A stretch of 46,802 nt of DNA from Solibacillus isronensis (GCF_023715405.1 NZ_JAMBOC010000009.1:1-46802), one strand, 5' to 3'. Shown: positions 1 to 7,814, counted from the stretch's first letter. Notes: generated by a model not told the origin, from the sequence alone. Numbers and translations: made by a program.

Positions 1-173
1 TGCGTCCGATGGTTTGGGCAGCAGTAGGACAAGCAGCATTAAAAGGAGCTGCTTGGGGAGCTGGATGGGTTGTAGGTGAAAAAGCAGCAAATGCAGTTTT
101 TGGAAGCAGTATTGAGCCTGCAGCTGATTATAATTACGAAGATGTAGTTGGTTCATTTGACTTAAACGATTAA
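1..173 (+). CDS. 3' part of secreted SDP-like toxin precursor A (5' part at 46661-46802)
   Basis: The first bases read in frame from base 3 as RPMVWAAVGQAALKGAAWGAG and on to a TAA at 171-173. They match residues 48-102 of the paralogue at 323-631. The missing start, signal peptide and pro-region are at 46661-46802, so the gene crosses the ends of the window. Joined with a 3-base overlap (tgc) the product is 103 aa; joined end to end it gains one Leu. This part holds the hydrophobic Gly/Ala-rich core (three Trp, no Cys) and an acidic tail ending SFDLND. By analogy with SdpC, the core would be released as an antimicrobial peptide. The role is inferred; the homology to the neighbouring copies is plain. 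Confidence 0.85.
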   Translation, partial: RPMVWAAVGQAALKGAAWGAGWVVGEKAANAVFGSSIEPAADYNYEDVVGSFDLND

Positions 174-185
174 TTTTTTAAGGGG

Positions 186-297
186 GTTTATCAACAGAAA
201 GTAAAAATAAACGCCACGATATGAGTTCTATACTTAATTGTTGGCTCATGACCTTGTTAAATGTGAAAAGTTTATTTTATATCAAAAGTTGATAAAC
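186..297 (+). promoter_or_regulatory. Inter-toxin spacer with long-range inverted repeat
   Basis: GTTTATCAAC at 186-195 is exactly complementary to GTTGATAAAC at 288-297, so the spacer between precursors A and B can fold into one stem closing a loop of about 92 bases. The second precursor's SD follows it. It may be an mRNA processing or stability element, or a divided operator. The function is inferred. Confidence 0.4.
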
Positions 298-322
298 TTC
301 CTAAATTAAGGGAGGGAATAAG

Positions 323-631
323 ATGAAAAAGCAGTTATTAGCATCAGGGCTGGCGTTATCAATATTAGTAGGAGGCGCAGGCTTAAGCTCAAGTTCAGTA
401 GGAGCAGCTCCAATAAATGAAAAAGCGATTACAATTGAGAATTCTTTAAAAGACGATGAAGTACGTCCGATGATTTGGGCAGCGGTAGGAAAAGGTGCTC
501 TAAAAGGTGCAGCTTGGGTAGGTGGATTTGTAGCAGGAACTTCTGCAGCTAATGCTCTTTTAGGAAACTCAATTGAAGATCCTGCTTCTTATGAATATGA
601 AACAGTTATTGAATCTTTTGATTTACAATAA
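323..631 (+). CDS. Secreted SDP-like toxin precursor B
   Basis: This is a 102-aa precursor. Residues 1-29 form a Sec signal peptide (Lys-Lys, then a hydrophobic stretch, then VGAA before Pro30). Residues 30-48 are a charged pro-region (INEKAIT...KDDEV). Residues 49-83 are an uncharged Gly/Ala/Trp-rich core with two Lys. Residues 84-102 form an acidic, aromatic tail. The ATG follows the SD aagggaggg at 308-316. The first 47 residues are almost identical to precursor A, and the core differs. The signal/pro-region/toxin-core/acidic-tail layout is that of SdpC, although SdpC is about twice as long. The core has no Cys, so the disulfide of mature SDP cannot form. It probably kills or signals to neighbouring cells by acting on membranes; this is inference. 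Confidence 0.85.
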   Translation: MKKQLLASGLALSILVGGAGLSSSSVGAAPINEKAITIENSLKDDEVRPMIWAAVGKGALKGAAWVGGFVAGTSAANALLGNSIEDPASYEYETVIESFDLQ

Positions 632-768
632 GCAATTATTTGTATCGGGATTAGCATTGACTTTTTTATAGCTGGATTAACTCCGAAAGCTGTTTTTGGT
701 AAGTCTAATGTAAAATCTCTTTTTATTATAACTATAAAGAAATTATAGAGACCTTTGATTTTAAGTAA
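630..768 (+). pseudogene. Decayed fourth toxin-precursor copy
   Basis: Immediately after the stop of precursor B the sequence reads KQLFVSGLALTFL and then a stop, which matches the shared signal peptide without its start codon. After a deletion it resumes with AVFG, and after a frameshift with NYKEIIETFDFK and TAA at 766-768. That matches the AVFG...NYNYEDIKESFDN tail of precursor C. The remnant shows the precursor cassette has been duplicated repeatedly and that copies are being lost. Confidence 0.75.
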
Positions 769-790
769 TAATTTGAGAGGTGAAAGCAAA

Positions 791-1096
791 TTGCAAAAGC
801 AACTATTAGCATCAGGATTAGCATTGTCGTTATTTGCAGGAGGAGTAGGATTATGCTCAAATGCAGTAAGCGCTGCACCAATAACAGAAAAGGAAATTAC
901 AATTAATCAGACACTAAAAGATGAAGAATATCAACCAACAGTTATAGCAGCTTTAAGTAGAGCTGCACTTCTAGGAGGGGCTTTTAGTGTAGGTAAAGCT
1001 GCAGGAAAAGCAGTTACAAATGCTGTTTTTGGAGATAATGCAGTTCATCTGAATAATTATAATTACGAAGATATAAAAGAATCTTTTGATAACTAA
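791..1096 (+). CDS. Secreted SDP-like toxin precursor C
   Basis: I start this 101-aa precursor at TTG 791, because gagaggtga (775-783) sits at SD distance and because only this start aligns with the MKKQLLASGL opening of the paralogues. A longer reading from TTG 755 would begin inside the decayed copy. The layout is the same: signal peptide to about residue 29 (VSAAP), pro-region with KDEE, a Gly/Ala-rich core with several basic residues, then AVFG and the tail NYNYEDIKESFDN. It is more diverged than A and B, and its only Cys is in the signal peptide. The TTG start implies weaker translation than A and B. Confidence 0.8.
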   Translation: MQKQLLASGLALSLFAGGVGLCSNAVSAAPITEKEITINQTLKDEEYQPTVIAALSRAALLGGAFSVGKAAGKAVTNAVFGDNAVHLNNYNYEDIKESFDN

Positions 1097-1137
1097 TTTT
1101 TTAGTCCCTGTTCGATTTTGGAACAGGGACTAAAAAA
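1097..1137 (+). terminator. Long stem-loop between toxin genes and processing genes
   Basis: A 17-bp perfect stem runs from 1097-1113 (ttttttagtccctgttc) to 1121-1137 with a 7-base loop. The T-run lies in the 5' arm and the A-run in the 3' arm, so no U-tract follows on the + strand. It is more likely a partial terminator or 3'-end stabiliser that makes precursor mRNA more abundant than the downstream sdpA/B-like message, as is common in bacteriocin operons. Confidence 0.6.
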
Positions 1138-1170
1138 TAAGTACGTATCTTAATTAGAGAGGTGTTTTTT

Positions 1171-1833
1171 ATGTGGAGGCATATAGTAGCTGTAATTTTA
1201 TGTATAGGATTTATCTTTCATTTTTCTTTAACGCTTGTGTATAATGCACCATCTAATCCAGTTAAAGCAAAATATAATGATGAAATTAATCTTTATATAG
1301 AGCCTGTTTTTACACAAAATTGGAAATTATTTGCTCCAACCCCTGTTACAACGAATAGTCACTTTTATGTACAAGCAAAGCTACAGACGGATCAAGGTGT
1401 TATTACTACTGGTTGGCTAGATATTCTTGACTATATGGTTGAAGAAAATCAAAAGAATCGTTTTACACCATACAATCGTTTGTTACGAATTCCTAGAGCT
1501 GCATATAGCTTGAGATTAGAAGGTGACGAAACCATTCAAAAGATTATTAGTAAAGTTAATGAAGGAAAGTTGGAACAAGAAAAGTATGAAGACTTAATAA
1601 ATAATGAAAAAAAAGAACAACAAGTAGAAATGTCAGATAAATTATTATATAGATATGCTGAGGCACATTTAAGAACTGCATATCCTACTGATGAAGTTTT
1701 AGAGTTTAAAGTACTTTTGGTAGAATCTAACCCTATTCCTTTCTCCAAAAATGGAATGGATTCTGTAGAAGTAGAAGAACGTTACATTGAATTTGATTGG
1801 CAAAAGGTACAAAATGTAGTATCTATATTCTAA
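1171..1833 (+). CDS. DUF5819 family protein, SdpA-like maturation factor
   Basis: This is a 220-aa protein from ATG 1171, with SD agaggtg before it; the GTG at 1162 lies inside that SD. A single N-terminal membrane segment (about residues 3-24) is followed by the signature NWKLFAPTP, in which an extracytoplasmic Asn-Trp-Lys-Leu-Phe-Ala-Pro block is typical of DUF5819. The C-terminal half is charged and partly coiled. DUF5819/SdpA proteins sit beside HTTM/SdpB proteins in SDP-type operons and are needed to mature the toxin peptide. It lies 15 bases upstream of such a gene and downstream of the precursors. The family call is from pattern recognition; the role is inferred from operon logic. Confidence 0.75.
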   Translation: MWRHIVAVILCIGFIFHFSLTLVYNAPSNPVKAKYNDEINLYIEPVFTQNWKLFAPTPVTTNSHFYVQAKLQTDQGVITTGWLDILDYMVEENQKNRFTPYNRLLRIPRAAYSLRLEGDETIQKIISKVNEGKLEQEKYEDLINNEKKEQQVEMSDKLLYRYAEAHLRTAYPTDEVLEFKVLLVESNPIPFSKNGMDSVEVEERYIEFDWQKVQNVVSIF

Positions 1834-1848
1834 AACGAGGTGAAAAAT

Positions 1849-3210
1849 ATGATTAATAAATTTAACCTACTAAATCAAAAAAAGCATATGTTAGTAGGTG
1901 CTAGTTTAATTCGTATAGCTTTTGGTTTAATCATTCTTTATAACTATACCATTCATTATTCACAACGATATTTTTTATGGGGTCCAAATGGTTTAGTTGG
2001 TACAGACAGTGCAACAGAATCTTTTTTATACAATCTTTCTCTGTATAGCCTTAGTACTTCCAATTTATACTTTAATATTATTTTTCATCTCGGAATCTTA
2101 ATTGCTATTGTATTTTTAATGGGGTATAAAGGTAGGTTAATATCAGTATTAAACTTTATTTTTGTTTGGTCGTTAATGAGTCATAATAATTTGATACTGG
2201 ATGGAGGCGATAATATATTACGTATCATGTTATTTTATTTGATATTTGCAGATACTACACAATATTTCTCAGTAGATGCACAGATTAGAGCTTACAAAAA
2301 GAAAGTAAATACTAACTTAAGTAGTAAACTATCTTTAAGATTTTTACTCCATAATTTAGCTATACTTGCTTTTCTTGTTCAAGTTTGTATTCTTTATTTT
2401 ACTTCAGGACTTCATAAGGCGATGGGAGAACTGTGGCAAAACGGAACAGCTATTTATTATATTTTACAAGTAAATGAATTTTCGCATCCATTTTTTAAGG
2501 ATATTATATTCGCATCAGATTTCTTTATAGTTGTAGGAGCATATTTAGCAATAATTGTTCAACTAGCTTTTCCATTTTTATTGTTTAATAAAAAGACAAA
2601 ATATATTGGGATGCTTGGCGTAATTGGAATGCATACAGGTATCTTTGTAGTAATGGGTTTATTTAGTTTTTCATTTATTATGATAGCAAATCAGCTATTG
2701 TTCTTAACGGATAAAGAATATAGATGGATTGGTGTGTTTAGTAAAAAAAGATATGAGAGAATACGCTACCTATTTAAGCCCAAATCTCAAAAAACTATAA
2801 ATGAATCAGAATCATTAGTCCTCATCTTATATGATGGATGGTGTCCATTCTGTACGAAAAGCATAAAAAGGTTCCAAAGTTTAGATTGGTTGAAACGTTT
2901 AGAATTTGTTTCTTTTAGAGAATCAGGTGTTGCCAAAAAGTATGGAATTAGTATGGAAGATTTAGAAAATAGAATGCATTCTGTTTTAAAACGTAATGGA
3001 AAAATTGAAGCTGGAATTTATAGCATAAATCGAGTGTGTAAAAGTATCCCACTTTTATGGTTATTTGTTCCTTTTATTAATATTTCAATTTTTTTAGGTA
3101 TTGGCCAGAAAGTTTACGATATGATTGCAAAAAGAAGAACCATTTTCCCTACTGGTTCATGTGATGTTGATTGTCTACTACCTTTAGAGAAGCAAGAAAA
3201 AGAAGTTTAA
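1849..3210 (+). CDS. HTTM (SdpB-like) membrane protein fused to a DCC thiol-oxidoreductase domain
   Basis: This is a 453-aa protein from ATG 1849 (SD gaggtg; the GTG at 1840 has none). Residues 1 to about 310 carry several hydrophobic helices with the HTTM hallmarks RIAFG, GLVGTDS and YFTSGLHKAMG...WQNGTAIYYIL. HTTM is the vitamin-K-carboxylase-like membrane fold that includes SdpB. From about residue 322 a cytoplasmic-looking domain carries YDGWCPFCTKS, the CxxC motif of DCC/YuxK-type thiol-disulfide oxidoreductases, and it ends near residue 450. The fusion is notable because the toxin cores here contain no Cys, so the DCC domain must act on another partner, perhaps the protein itself or the DUF5819 partner. 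It probably processes or exports the precursors. Confidence 0.8.
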   Translation: MINKFNLLNQKKHMLVGASLIRIAFGLIILYNYTIHYSQRYFLWGPNGLVGTDSATESFLYNLSLYSLSTSNLYFNIIFHLGILIAIVFLMGYKGRLISVLNFIFVWSLMSHNNLILDGGDNILRIMLFYLIFADTTQYFSVDAQIRAYKKKVNTNLSSKLSLRFLLHNLAILAFLVQVCILYFTSGLHKAMGELWQNGTAIYYILQVNEFSHPFFKDIIFASDFFIVVGAYLAIIVQLAFPFLLFNKKTKYIGMLGVIGMHTGIFVVMGLFSFSFIMIANQLLFLTDKEYRWIGVFSKKRYERIRYLFKPKSQKTINESESLVLILYDGWCPFCTKSIKRFQSLDWLKRLEFVSFRESGVAKKYGISMEDLENRMHSVLKRNGKIEAGIYSINRVCKSIPLLWLFVPFINISIFLGIGQKVYDMIAKRRTIFPTGSCDVDCLLPLEKQEKEV

Positions 3211-3220
3211 GGTTATGAAA

Positions 3221-3254
3221 TAACACTTCTAACTAATTAGAAGTGTTATTTTTA
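3221..3254 (+). terminator. Rho-independent terminator of the toxin operon
   Basis: AACACTTCT (3222-3230) pairs with AGAAGTGTT (3239-3247), followed by atttttag. It lies 11 bases after the HTTM stop and faces the end of the convergent membrane-protein gene. Confidence 0.75.
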
Positions 3255-3273
3255 GGAAGAATTAAATATGTGC

Positions 3274-3573
3274 TTAAAGCTTTCTCGCAACAGATAAATA
3301 AATAGAAGAGGCTATACTCTGAATGAAGAATACAATCATAACGTAGTAGATGAACAACTCTTTATTCATTAAATCAAGGATAGCAACTAGTACAACGCCA
3401 CTTAATATTCCTATTGTTAACAGTCCGTAAGAAAATGATTTAATTTTTAAAATAAGCAACTGCCCTCTTTCGTCTTTTGATTCTTTACTACGCTCGAAAG
3501 TCATTTTATATAGTTCGGAAAGTATTACTAATATTATTAAACCAAAAACTAAACTTGTAATTAATGTAAACAT
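3274..3573 (-). CDS. Small membrane protein (DUF2178-like), partner of the HTH gene
   Basis: This 99-aa protein has an N-terminal membrane helix (residues 2-20), a charged segment (ERSKESKDERGQL) and two further helices near 45-65 and 72-90. Such proteins are commonly encoded after a small XRE regulator in Bacillales. The start codon overlaps the stop of that regulator (TAATG at 3573), so the two are translationally coupled. Its place beside the toxin operon makes it a candidate immunity protein by analogy with SdpR/SdpI, but there is no sequence match to SdpI that I can see, and the pair also occurs without toxin genes. Confidence 0.65.
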   Translation of the reverse strand: MFTLITSLVFGLIILVILSELYKMTFERSKESKDERGQLLILKIKSFSYGLLTIGILSGVVLVAILDLMNKELFIYYVMIVFFIQSIASSIYLSVARKL

Positions 3574-3776
3574 TAAAGTTCCTCCTTATATTCAAATATA
3601 CTTGTGATTTCTTTACCCAAAGCATCAGAAATTTTAAAGGCTAATATTAAAGATGGATTGTACTTATTCTTTTCTAACGCTACTATTGTTTGTCTACTAA
3701 CTCCCACTGCATCAGCTAGTTGCTGTTGGGTCATTTTTTTTTCAACCCTTCCAATATGAATTTTATTATCTAGCAC
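3573..3776 (-). CDS. Small XRE-family HTH regulator
   Basis: This is a 67-aa protein with GTG start at 3776 behind agaggga. The helix-turn-helix spans about residues 12-60: KMTQQQLADAVGVSRQTI, then LEKNKYNPSL. It consists of almost nothing else, like the single-domain YozG/YvaO-type regulators. It is coupled to the membrane-protein gene after it and probably represses its own promoter, which lies in 3777-3890 where AT-rich -10-like sequence is visible. Confidence 0.8.
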   Translation of the reverse strand: MLDNKIHIGRVEKKMTQQQLADAVGVSRQTIVALEKNKYNPSLILAFKISDALGKEITSIFEYKEEL

Positions 3777-3953
3777 GGTATCCCTCTTTTCTGAATGAAT
3801 TTTTTAATTATTCAGTATTCCAATACAATTCAAATTGTAATGTATTTCTTACTAAAAGTAAAGAAAATATTACATTTTAGTTCATAATTTTAATTCCTGC
3901 GGTAGCAAGGGCTTTCAAAAAAGGCATCTATACAACGGGGGTTAGGAATGAGT

Positions 3954-3975
3954 CCGGTTACAAATCTGTAACCGG
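3954..3975. promoter_or_regulatory. Perfect inverted repeat upstream of the 4021 gene
   Basis: CCGGTTAC and GTAACCGG are separated by six bases, 46 bases before the start codon. It is GC-rich against AT-rich surroundings and has no U-tract, so an operator or 5'-UTR stem is likelier than a terminator. The rest of 3777-4020 has no open frame I trust. Confidence 0.45.
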
Positions 3976-4020
3976 TACTTTTATATACTAAGGGTAACAA
4001 ATCATAGGGAGCTGGAATAA

Positions 4021-4857
4021 ATGAATTTATTGAATTTAGAGTTAATGACGGCAACAGAAAAAGTGGCAGAGGCATTAGTAATGCGAGGACTGTTTGTGGA
4101 AGTAAAAGAAGACGTATTATTCTTTTCGAAAAATTGTGCCAAAAAAGATGTGGAAGATGTAAAATTGGTTTTAAACAAATTAACTATTCCATACATGACG
4201 TATGGAGAAGATAAAATCGAAATTTTGGTCAATCAGATGCCGATATTAAAGATGAAAAAGATCTTAACAGCTGGAGGAAGACCTTTTGAAATCAATCGGG
4301 CAGAATATCACCAACATTGGCGCTTTTTTGCAAACCGTCGCTACGGTTTCCGTGTAAATGCTTTTCAATTGGAATATAACATGGCACGTTTCGTAAAGTC
4401 TGCAAATCTGGCTGGAATCGCCACTCATGCAGGATGTAACGGTCATCTGAAAAAAGCACCGCGCTTCCAGTTTGCAGGTCCATATATGGGCGTATGGTTT
4501 GCGACTGTACAACGCATGTATCTTAATGAATTGAATTTAAATTATGATTGGGAAGTAGTCTATGAGGGCTATACAGGCGCCGAATTGCGTGCTAAAGCAA
4601 CACAGAACTGGTGCTTGCACAAAATTCATCAGGACACATTAAGAATGGCAGAGGTACTGGAAGCGCATGCTGCCGAAATCCGCGAATTAAAAAGTGCGAA
4701 CTTTAAACGTTTCCAAAAGAATTTTGTTGAAAATTTTTCCGATCTTGAAGGATATTTTATCCTAGAAGACTGGATGTATAAAGTAGTCAAGGAGGGGGAT
4801 CTGTATGCTGACGAAAAAGGAATTACTACTCGAAAAAGAAGATCTATGGCTGTCTAA
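4021..4857 (+). CDS. Unknown 278-aa protein
   Basis: ATG 4021 follows agggagctgg. I do not recognise a family. The N-terminal ~85 residues alternate strands and helices (EALVMRGLFVEVKEDVLFF). The middle is rich in aromatic and basic residues (YHQHWRFFANRRYGFRVN) and holds ATHAGCNGHLKKAPRF and FAGPYMGVWFATVQRMY. No signal peptide or membrane segment is visible, so it is probably a soluble nucleic-acid-associated protein. Its last 53 bases overlap the next gene, whose SD lies inside it, so the two are made together. Confidence 0.7.
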   Translation: MNLLNLELMTATEKVAEALVMRGLFVEVKEDVLFFSKNCAKKDVEDVKLVLNKLTIPYMTYGEDKIEILVNQMPILKMKKILTAGGRPFEINRAEYHQHWRFFANRRYGFRVNAFQLEYNMARFVKSANLAGIATHAGCNGHLKKAPRFQFAGPYMGVWFATVQRMYLNELNLNYDWEVVYEGYTGAELRAKATQNWCLHKIHQDTLRMAEVLEAHAAEIRELKSANFKRFQKNFVENFSDLEGYFILEDWMYKVVKEGDLYADEKGITTRKRRSMAV

Positions 4858-5755
4858 AGAAGAGGATTCGGATGAATGGTACGAAGAAGGGATACAACTT
4901 TACGAAAAGCTAAGCAAGGTAGATTCATTTAACTTTGCGCATTATAACAAACAGCAAGCCAATTTATTACTGGAAAAGGCCCGTAATGAAAAGATGCACC
5001 ATGGAAATATGAACCGGGCCGAAAGTTTATTGAAGCGTGTGATTGATCTGGAACCTACTCATTCGGAGATATATTACCGTCTCGCATTTATCAATGGGGA
5101 TCACGAAAAGTGGGAGGCAGTGCTGTTTTATGCGAATGAAGCTTTCAAATATAAACTATCCGAGAAGGAAAAAATCAAGCTCTTTGCCTTAATGGGTTGT
5201 GCATACAAAAAAATTAAGCTACATCACCGAGGAAAGGAACAGTTTGAGCATGCAGAAGCATTGGATGTAAAAAGTGAATGGACATTGTTTATCGAGAAAT
5301 ATAGAAATTTGGCTGATGAAAGACGTGTTATTTCACGACAGAAACGTGAAGAAAGAGAAGAGTGCCTTGAAGAAGCCTTGCAGAAAACACGTGAGAATAT
5401 GTGTTGTATCCTTACGCTCCACACATCATATAATGCTTTAATTACTAGCGATACAGAAGTTTCATTGAACCCAAAAGAAGCCGAGCTTTTATCTTTCTTG
5501 GTATTGAATGAGACAGCCTTTGTTTCAAAATCTCTAATACTTGATTATGTATGGCCTGAAATCGCATTGGATAATCCGAATTCTACTGTGGTGAAACGTA
5601 ATATTTCTTCGTTGCGGAGAAAATTATCCCAAGCCTTTGAGATCCTTTCTGGAACAGATTTTATTAAGTTTGAGGAGAATGGATATAAACTGATTCTTTC
5701 AGTTCCTTTACAGGTATTTAAAGGCGTAGATTATAGAAGGATTTCTTGTAGATAA
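4805..5755 (+). CDS. TPR protein with C-terminal winged-helix DNA-binding domain
   Basis: This is a 316-aa protein; ATG 4805 has the very strong SD aaggaggggg within the preceding gene. Residues 45-180 contain TPR-like helices (RAESLLKRVIDLEPTHSEIY, then a second unit and HHRGKEQFEHAEALD). A charged coiled stretch covers 170-195. Residues 215-305 match an OmpR/SARP-type winged helix: LNPKEAELLSFLVLN, LDYVWPE, TVVKRNISSLRRKL and a wing at FEENGYKL. This is the reverse of the usual SARP order, in which the winged helix comes first. It probably regulates transcription through a protein or peptide bound by the TPRs. The target is unknown. Confidence 0.75.
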   Translation: MLTKKELLLEKEDLWLSKEEDSDEWYEEGIQLYEKLSKVDSFNFAHYNKQQANLLLEKARNEKMHHGNMNRAESLLKRVIDLEPTHSEIYYRLAFINGDHEKWEAVLFYANEAFKYKLSEKEKIKLFALMGCAYKKIKLHHRGKEQFEHAEALDVKSEWTLFIEKYRNLADERRVISRQKREEREECLEEALQKTRENMCCILTLHTSYNALITSDTEVSLNPKEAELLSFLVLNETAFVSKSLILDYVWPEIALDNPNSTVVKRNISSLRRKLSQAFEILSGTDFIKFEENGYKLILSVPLQVFKGVDYRRISCR

Positions 5756-5758
5756 AAA

Positions 5759-5786
5759 AGCAATATAACCATATAGCTATGTTGCT
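5759..5786 (+). terminator. Weak stem-loop after the TPR/winged-helix gene
   Basis: AGCAATAT and ATGTTGCT pair (one G-U) around a 12-base loop, just after the stop at 5755. There is no strong U-tract, so termination is uncertain. Confidence 0.35.
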
Positions 5787-5796
5787 CTGTTCGTAT

Positions 5797-6137
5797 TGTT
5801 CAAATAAACAAAGGGAAAATTAACTACTTATAAAATATCTAGAAATGATCTAGCTGTAAATGTTTTTGGATAGGTGAACCTTTTTGATTATAATTTATTA
5901 CTTTTTTGAATATATCCAATAATAACATTAATAAGTTTAGTGATTTTAAATTTTTTATCTATACTGGAAATCTAAAACTTACCATGTTATAATGGTTTAA
6001 AAATTCAAAATAATTATTTGATTATTTTGTTTGATTAGCTTAAATAAAGGGTATTCTTTATAATACCTTGAAGTTGATATATATATTTTTTTTCTATATA
6101 CTAATTAAGGTGTTTTAACATGTTAGGAGGAGTGAAA
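5797..6137 (+). promoter_or_regulatory. AT-rich intergenic region before the 6138 gene
   Basis: There is no gene here. Several TATAAT-like stretches occur near 5985-6100 and the SD ttaggagga is at 6122-6131. I cannot pick a unique promoter. Confidence 0.35.
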
Positions 6138-6359
6138 ATGTCTGTAATTATGGCAGAAAAGTTTAACAAATCTCATCGTGAAGTAGTATTTAAAAATTTG
6201 TCACGTGATGGCTTGCTTATTAAAAATGTCCCTTACATTGTTGCTATTGATGGATCAGACGAATTACACCTACCTGGACGTGTAGCACTTAAAATTGCAA
6301 AACTTATGACATTTATGAAGCGAAATAATATATCCGAAATTGAATTTGATAATGTATAA
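6138..6359 (+). CDS. Unknown 73-aa protein
   Basis: I use ATG 6138, because taggaggag at 6124-6132 is its SD; the earlier ATG at 6120 overlaps that SD. The protein is soluble, with a short strand-rich start (SVIMAEKFNKSHREVVF) and a compact core (YIVAIDGSDELHLPGRVALKIAKLM). No family is recognised. It ends in a bidirectional terminator shared with the convergent gene. Confidence 0.6.
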   Translation: MSVIMAEKFNKSHREVVFKNLSRDGLLIKNVPYIVAIDGSDELHLPGRVALKIAKLMTFMKRNNISEIEFDNV

Positions 6360-6360
6360 A

Positions 6361-6400
6361 AATTAAGAAGCCCACTAAATTGTGGGCTTCTTAATTTTTA
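6361..6400. terminator. Bidirectional terminator
   Basis: A 15-bp stem (aattaagaagcccac at 6361-6375 with its complement at 6382-6396) has a 6-base loop and T-runs on both strands. It overlaps the last codons of the convergent 6375-6935 gene. Confidence 0.85.
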
Positions 6401-6935
6401 TACCTAAAGCATTTTTGAAAGATTTCTTAAATCCAGTAATTATAATTGCTGTATCTTTTGTTAAGGCAGATACAATTGTAATTGTGTCAAATCCTAAGTT
6501 AAAGTCTAATCCTCTAAACGAAAACGACAGATTGGAGTAACCTTTCCATTCGAATTTTTCATGTACCTCAGAAGAGTTAATCAATACATCGATCAATTTA
6601 ACTAATAGTTCATCAAATTCTATTTCGTCTGAATTGAAAAAACGCTCGTAAATTCTATCAAAAGCATGTTCCTTAAATTCAATAAGATCATCTTCTAAAG
6701 CCTGTTTTCCATCATACCCTTTAAGAAGCTTATCTTTATAAGAAATCACTTGCTTCATTTGTTCTGTTGCCATCTTAATTTTTATACCCGATTGGCTACC
6801 TAATAATTCTTGTTTAGTAAATAGTTTTGCGTAATTAATTAGTTCATCCCTTTGGCTTTCAGTAAGTAGGAAAACATTTTGTGCAATCTCTAAATTTTCT
6901 CCATTTTTGAAAGTAAGGACAAAAGGTCTTGTCAT
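6375..6935 (-). CDS. Unknown 186-aa protein
   Basis: ATG 6935 is preceded by aggaggg-type SD (reverse complement of ccctcct at 6942-6948). The product is soluble. It starts with a small strand-rich piece (RPFVLTFKNGENLEIAQNVFLL), then has a long helical middle (KMATEQMKQVISYKDKLL) and an acidic segment (DEIEFDELLVKLIDVLI). I see no catalytic motif or family match. It is convergent with the 73-aa gene, and its reading frame ends inside their shared terminator stem. Confidence 0.65.
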   Translation of the reverse strand: MTRPFVLTFKNGENLEIAQNVFLLTESQRDELINYAKLFTKQELLGSQSGIKIKMATEQMKQVISYKDKLLKGYDGKQALEDDLIEFKEHAFDRIYERFFNSDEIEFDELLVKLIDVLINSSEVHEKFEWKGYSNLSFSFRGLDFNLGFDTITIVSALTKDTAIIITGFKKSFKNALGIKIKKPTI

Positions 6936-7575
6936 GAGAGACCCTCCTTTTTCAAATAATAAATGGACCTATTACTTATTGCGGTATTAGGTCTATGATT
7001 TGGATTCTATAAGTTTTATTTAGAGTTTATTTATACTTTAATAATTTTATTAGTTATATGAATATTTATTTTCTATTATATTTTTTCAGTTTTAAATTTA
7101 TTTAGGTTTCTTTCAGTTTTAAAATTTTATTATAGATACTAATCATACCATCTTTAAATATAACATAAATAAAAGTATTTCACAAATTATTATAATTTTT
7201 CAGTTTTTTTGAAAAGATGCTTATAAGAGTATAACAGCGACTACTGGCTTCGTAGGTCAAAAATTAAATTATTGGTTTAAATAGGATTCAATAAGGTTGT
7301 TTTTTAATAAAATCACAACTGGTTTTAAGGGAAAGTACTTTGAACCTAATACTCGTGTATTTCGTTTATCCAAGTCTCACTGAAATCCTATTGGAATTGA
7401 TTATCTTTATAGACTTAGTAGTGGTCATACAAATTTTTTTATTCTTAGCTCTCAGTCCAATTGTTATTTTCCTTCTATTATATATTATTATTAATACGAT
7501 TTCTCTTCATTCAACAATATTTGCTGGTAATTAAATGGCCTCTGAACCTAAATATTATTTTAAGGTATAAAAAAT
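6936..7575. other. Long AT-rich region, at most one tiny membrane ORF
   Basis: This is about 640 bases of high AT content. One hydrophobic reading frame (TTG 7340 to 7534, 64 aa, mostly Leu/Ile) exists with only a weak SD (agggaaag), and I do not trust it as a gene. Repeated cttttcagtttt runs occur at 7084-7130 and 7196-7206. Confidence 0.3.
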
Positions 7576-7611
7576 ATCAACCTTAAAAAATAATGCTTGT
7601 TTAAGGTTGAT
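7576..7611. repeat. Perfect inverted repeat upstream of the recombinase
   Basis: ATCAACCTTAAA (7576-7587) and TTTAAGGTTGAT (7600-7611) are exact complements with a 12-base spacer. TATACT follows at about 7617 with TGCTTG 17 bases before it, so this overlaps a likely promoter. The arms-plus-spacer geometry also fits a dif/res-like crossover site for the tyrosine recombinase at 7814. Confidence 0.5.
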
Positions 7612-7760
7612 TATGGTATACTGATAGAAACATATGTTCCCTTGAAAACCCCTGTGATTTCAAATCATTTTTGACCAAACTATACTTTTTGGGAATCTAC
7701 TTAACAAAAGTAGAAATTTTTTTTGAAGAACTGCAAGGGATTAAGGCGGAAACAAAATAG

Positions 7761-7814
7761 ATGAGAAAAGAAATGCATCAAAAAAAACGAAATGAAATAG
7801 GGAGGTATATATAA
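7761..7814 (+). CDS. 17-codon leader peptide of the recombinase gene
   Basis: ATG 7761 has SD aaggcgga at 7743-7750 and encodes MRKEMHQKKRNEIGRYI. Its TAA (7812-7814) overlaps the recombinase ATG (7814) as TAATG, and the recombinase SD (gggagg) is inside it. Translational coupling is the likely purpose. The peptide is very basic and may do nothing itself. Confidence 0.5.
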   Translation: MRKEMHQKKRNEIGRYI

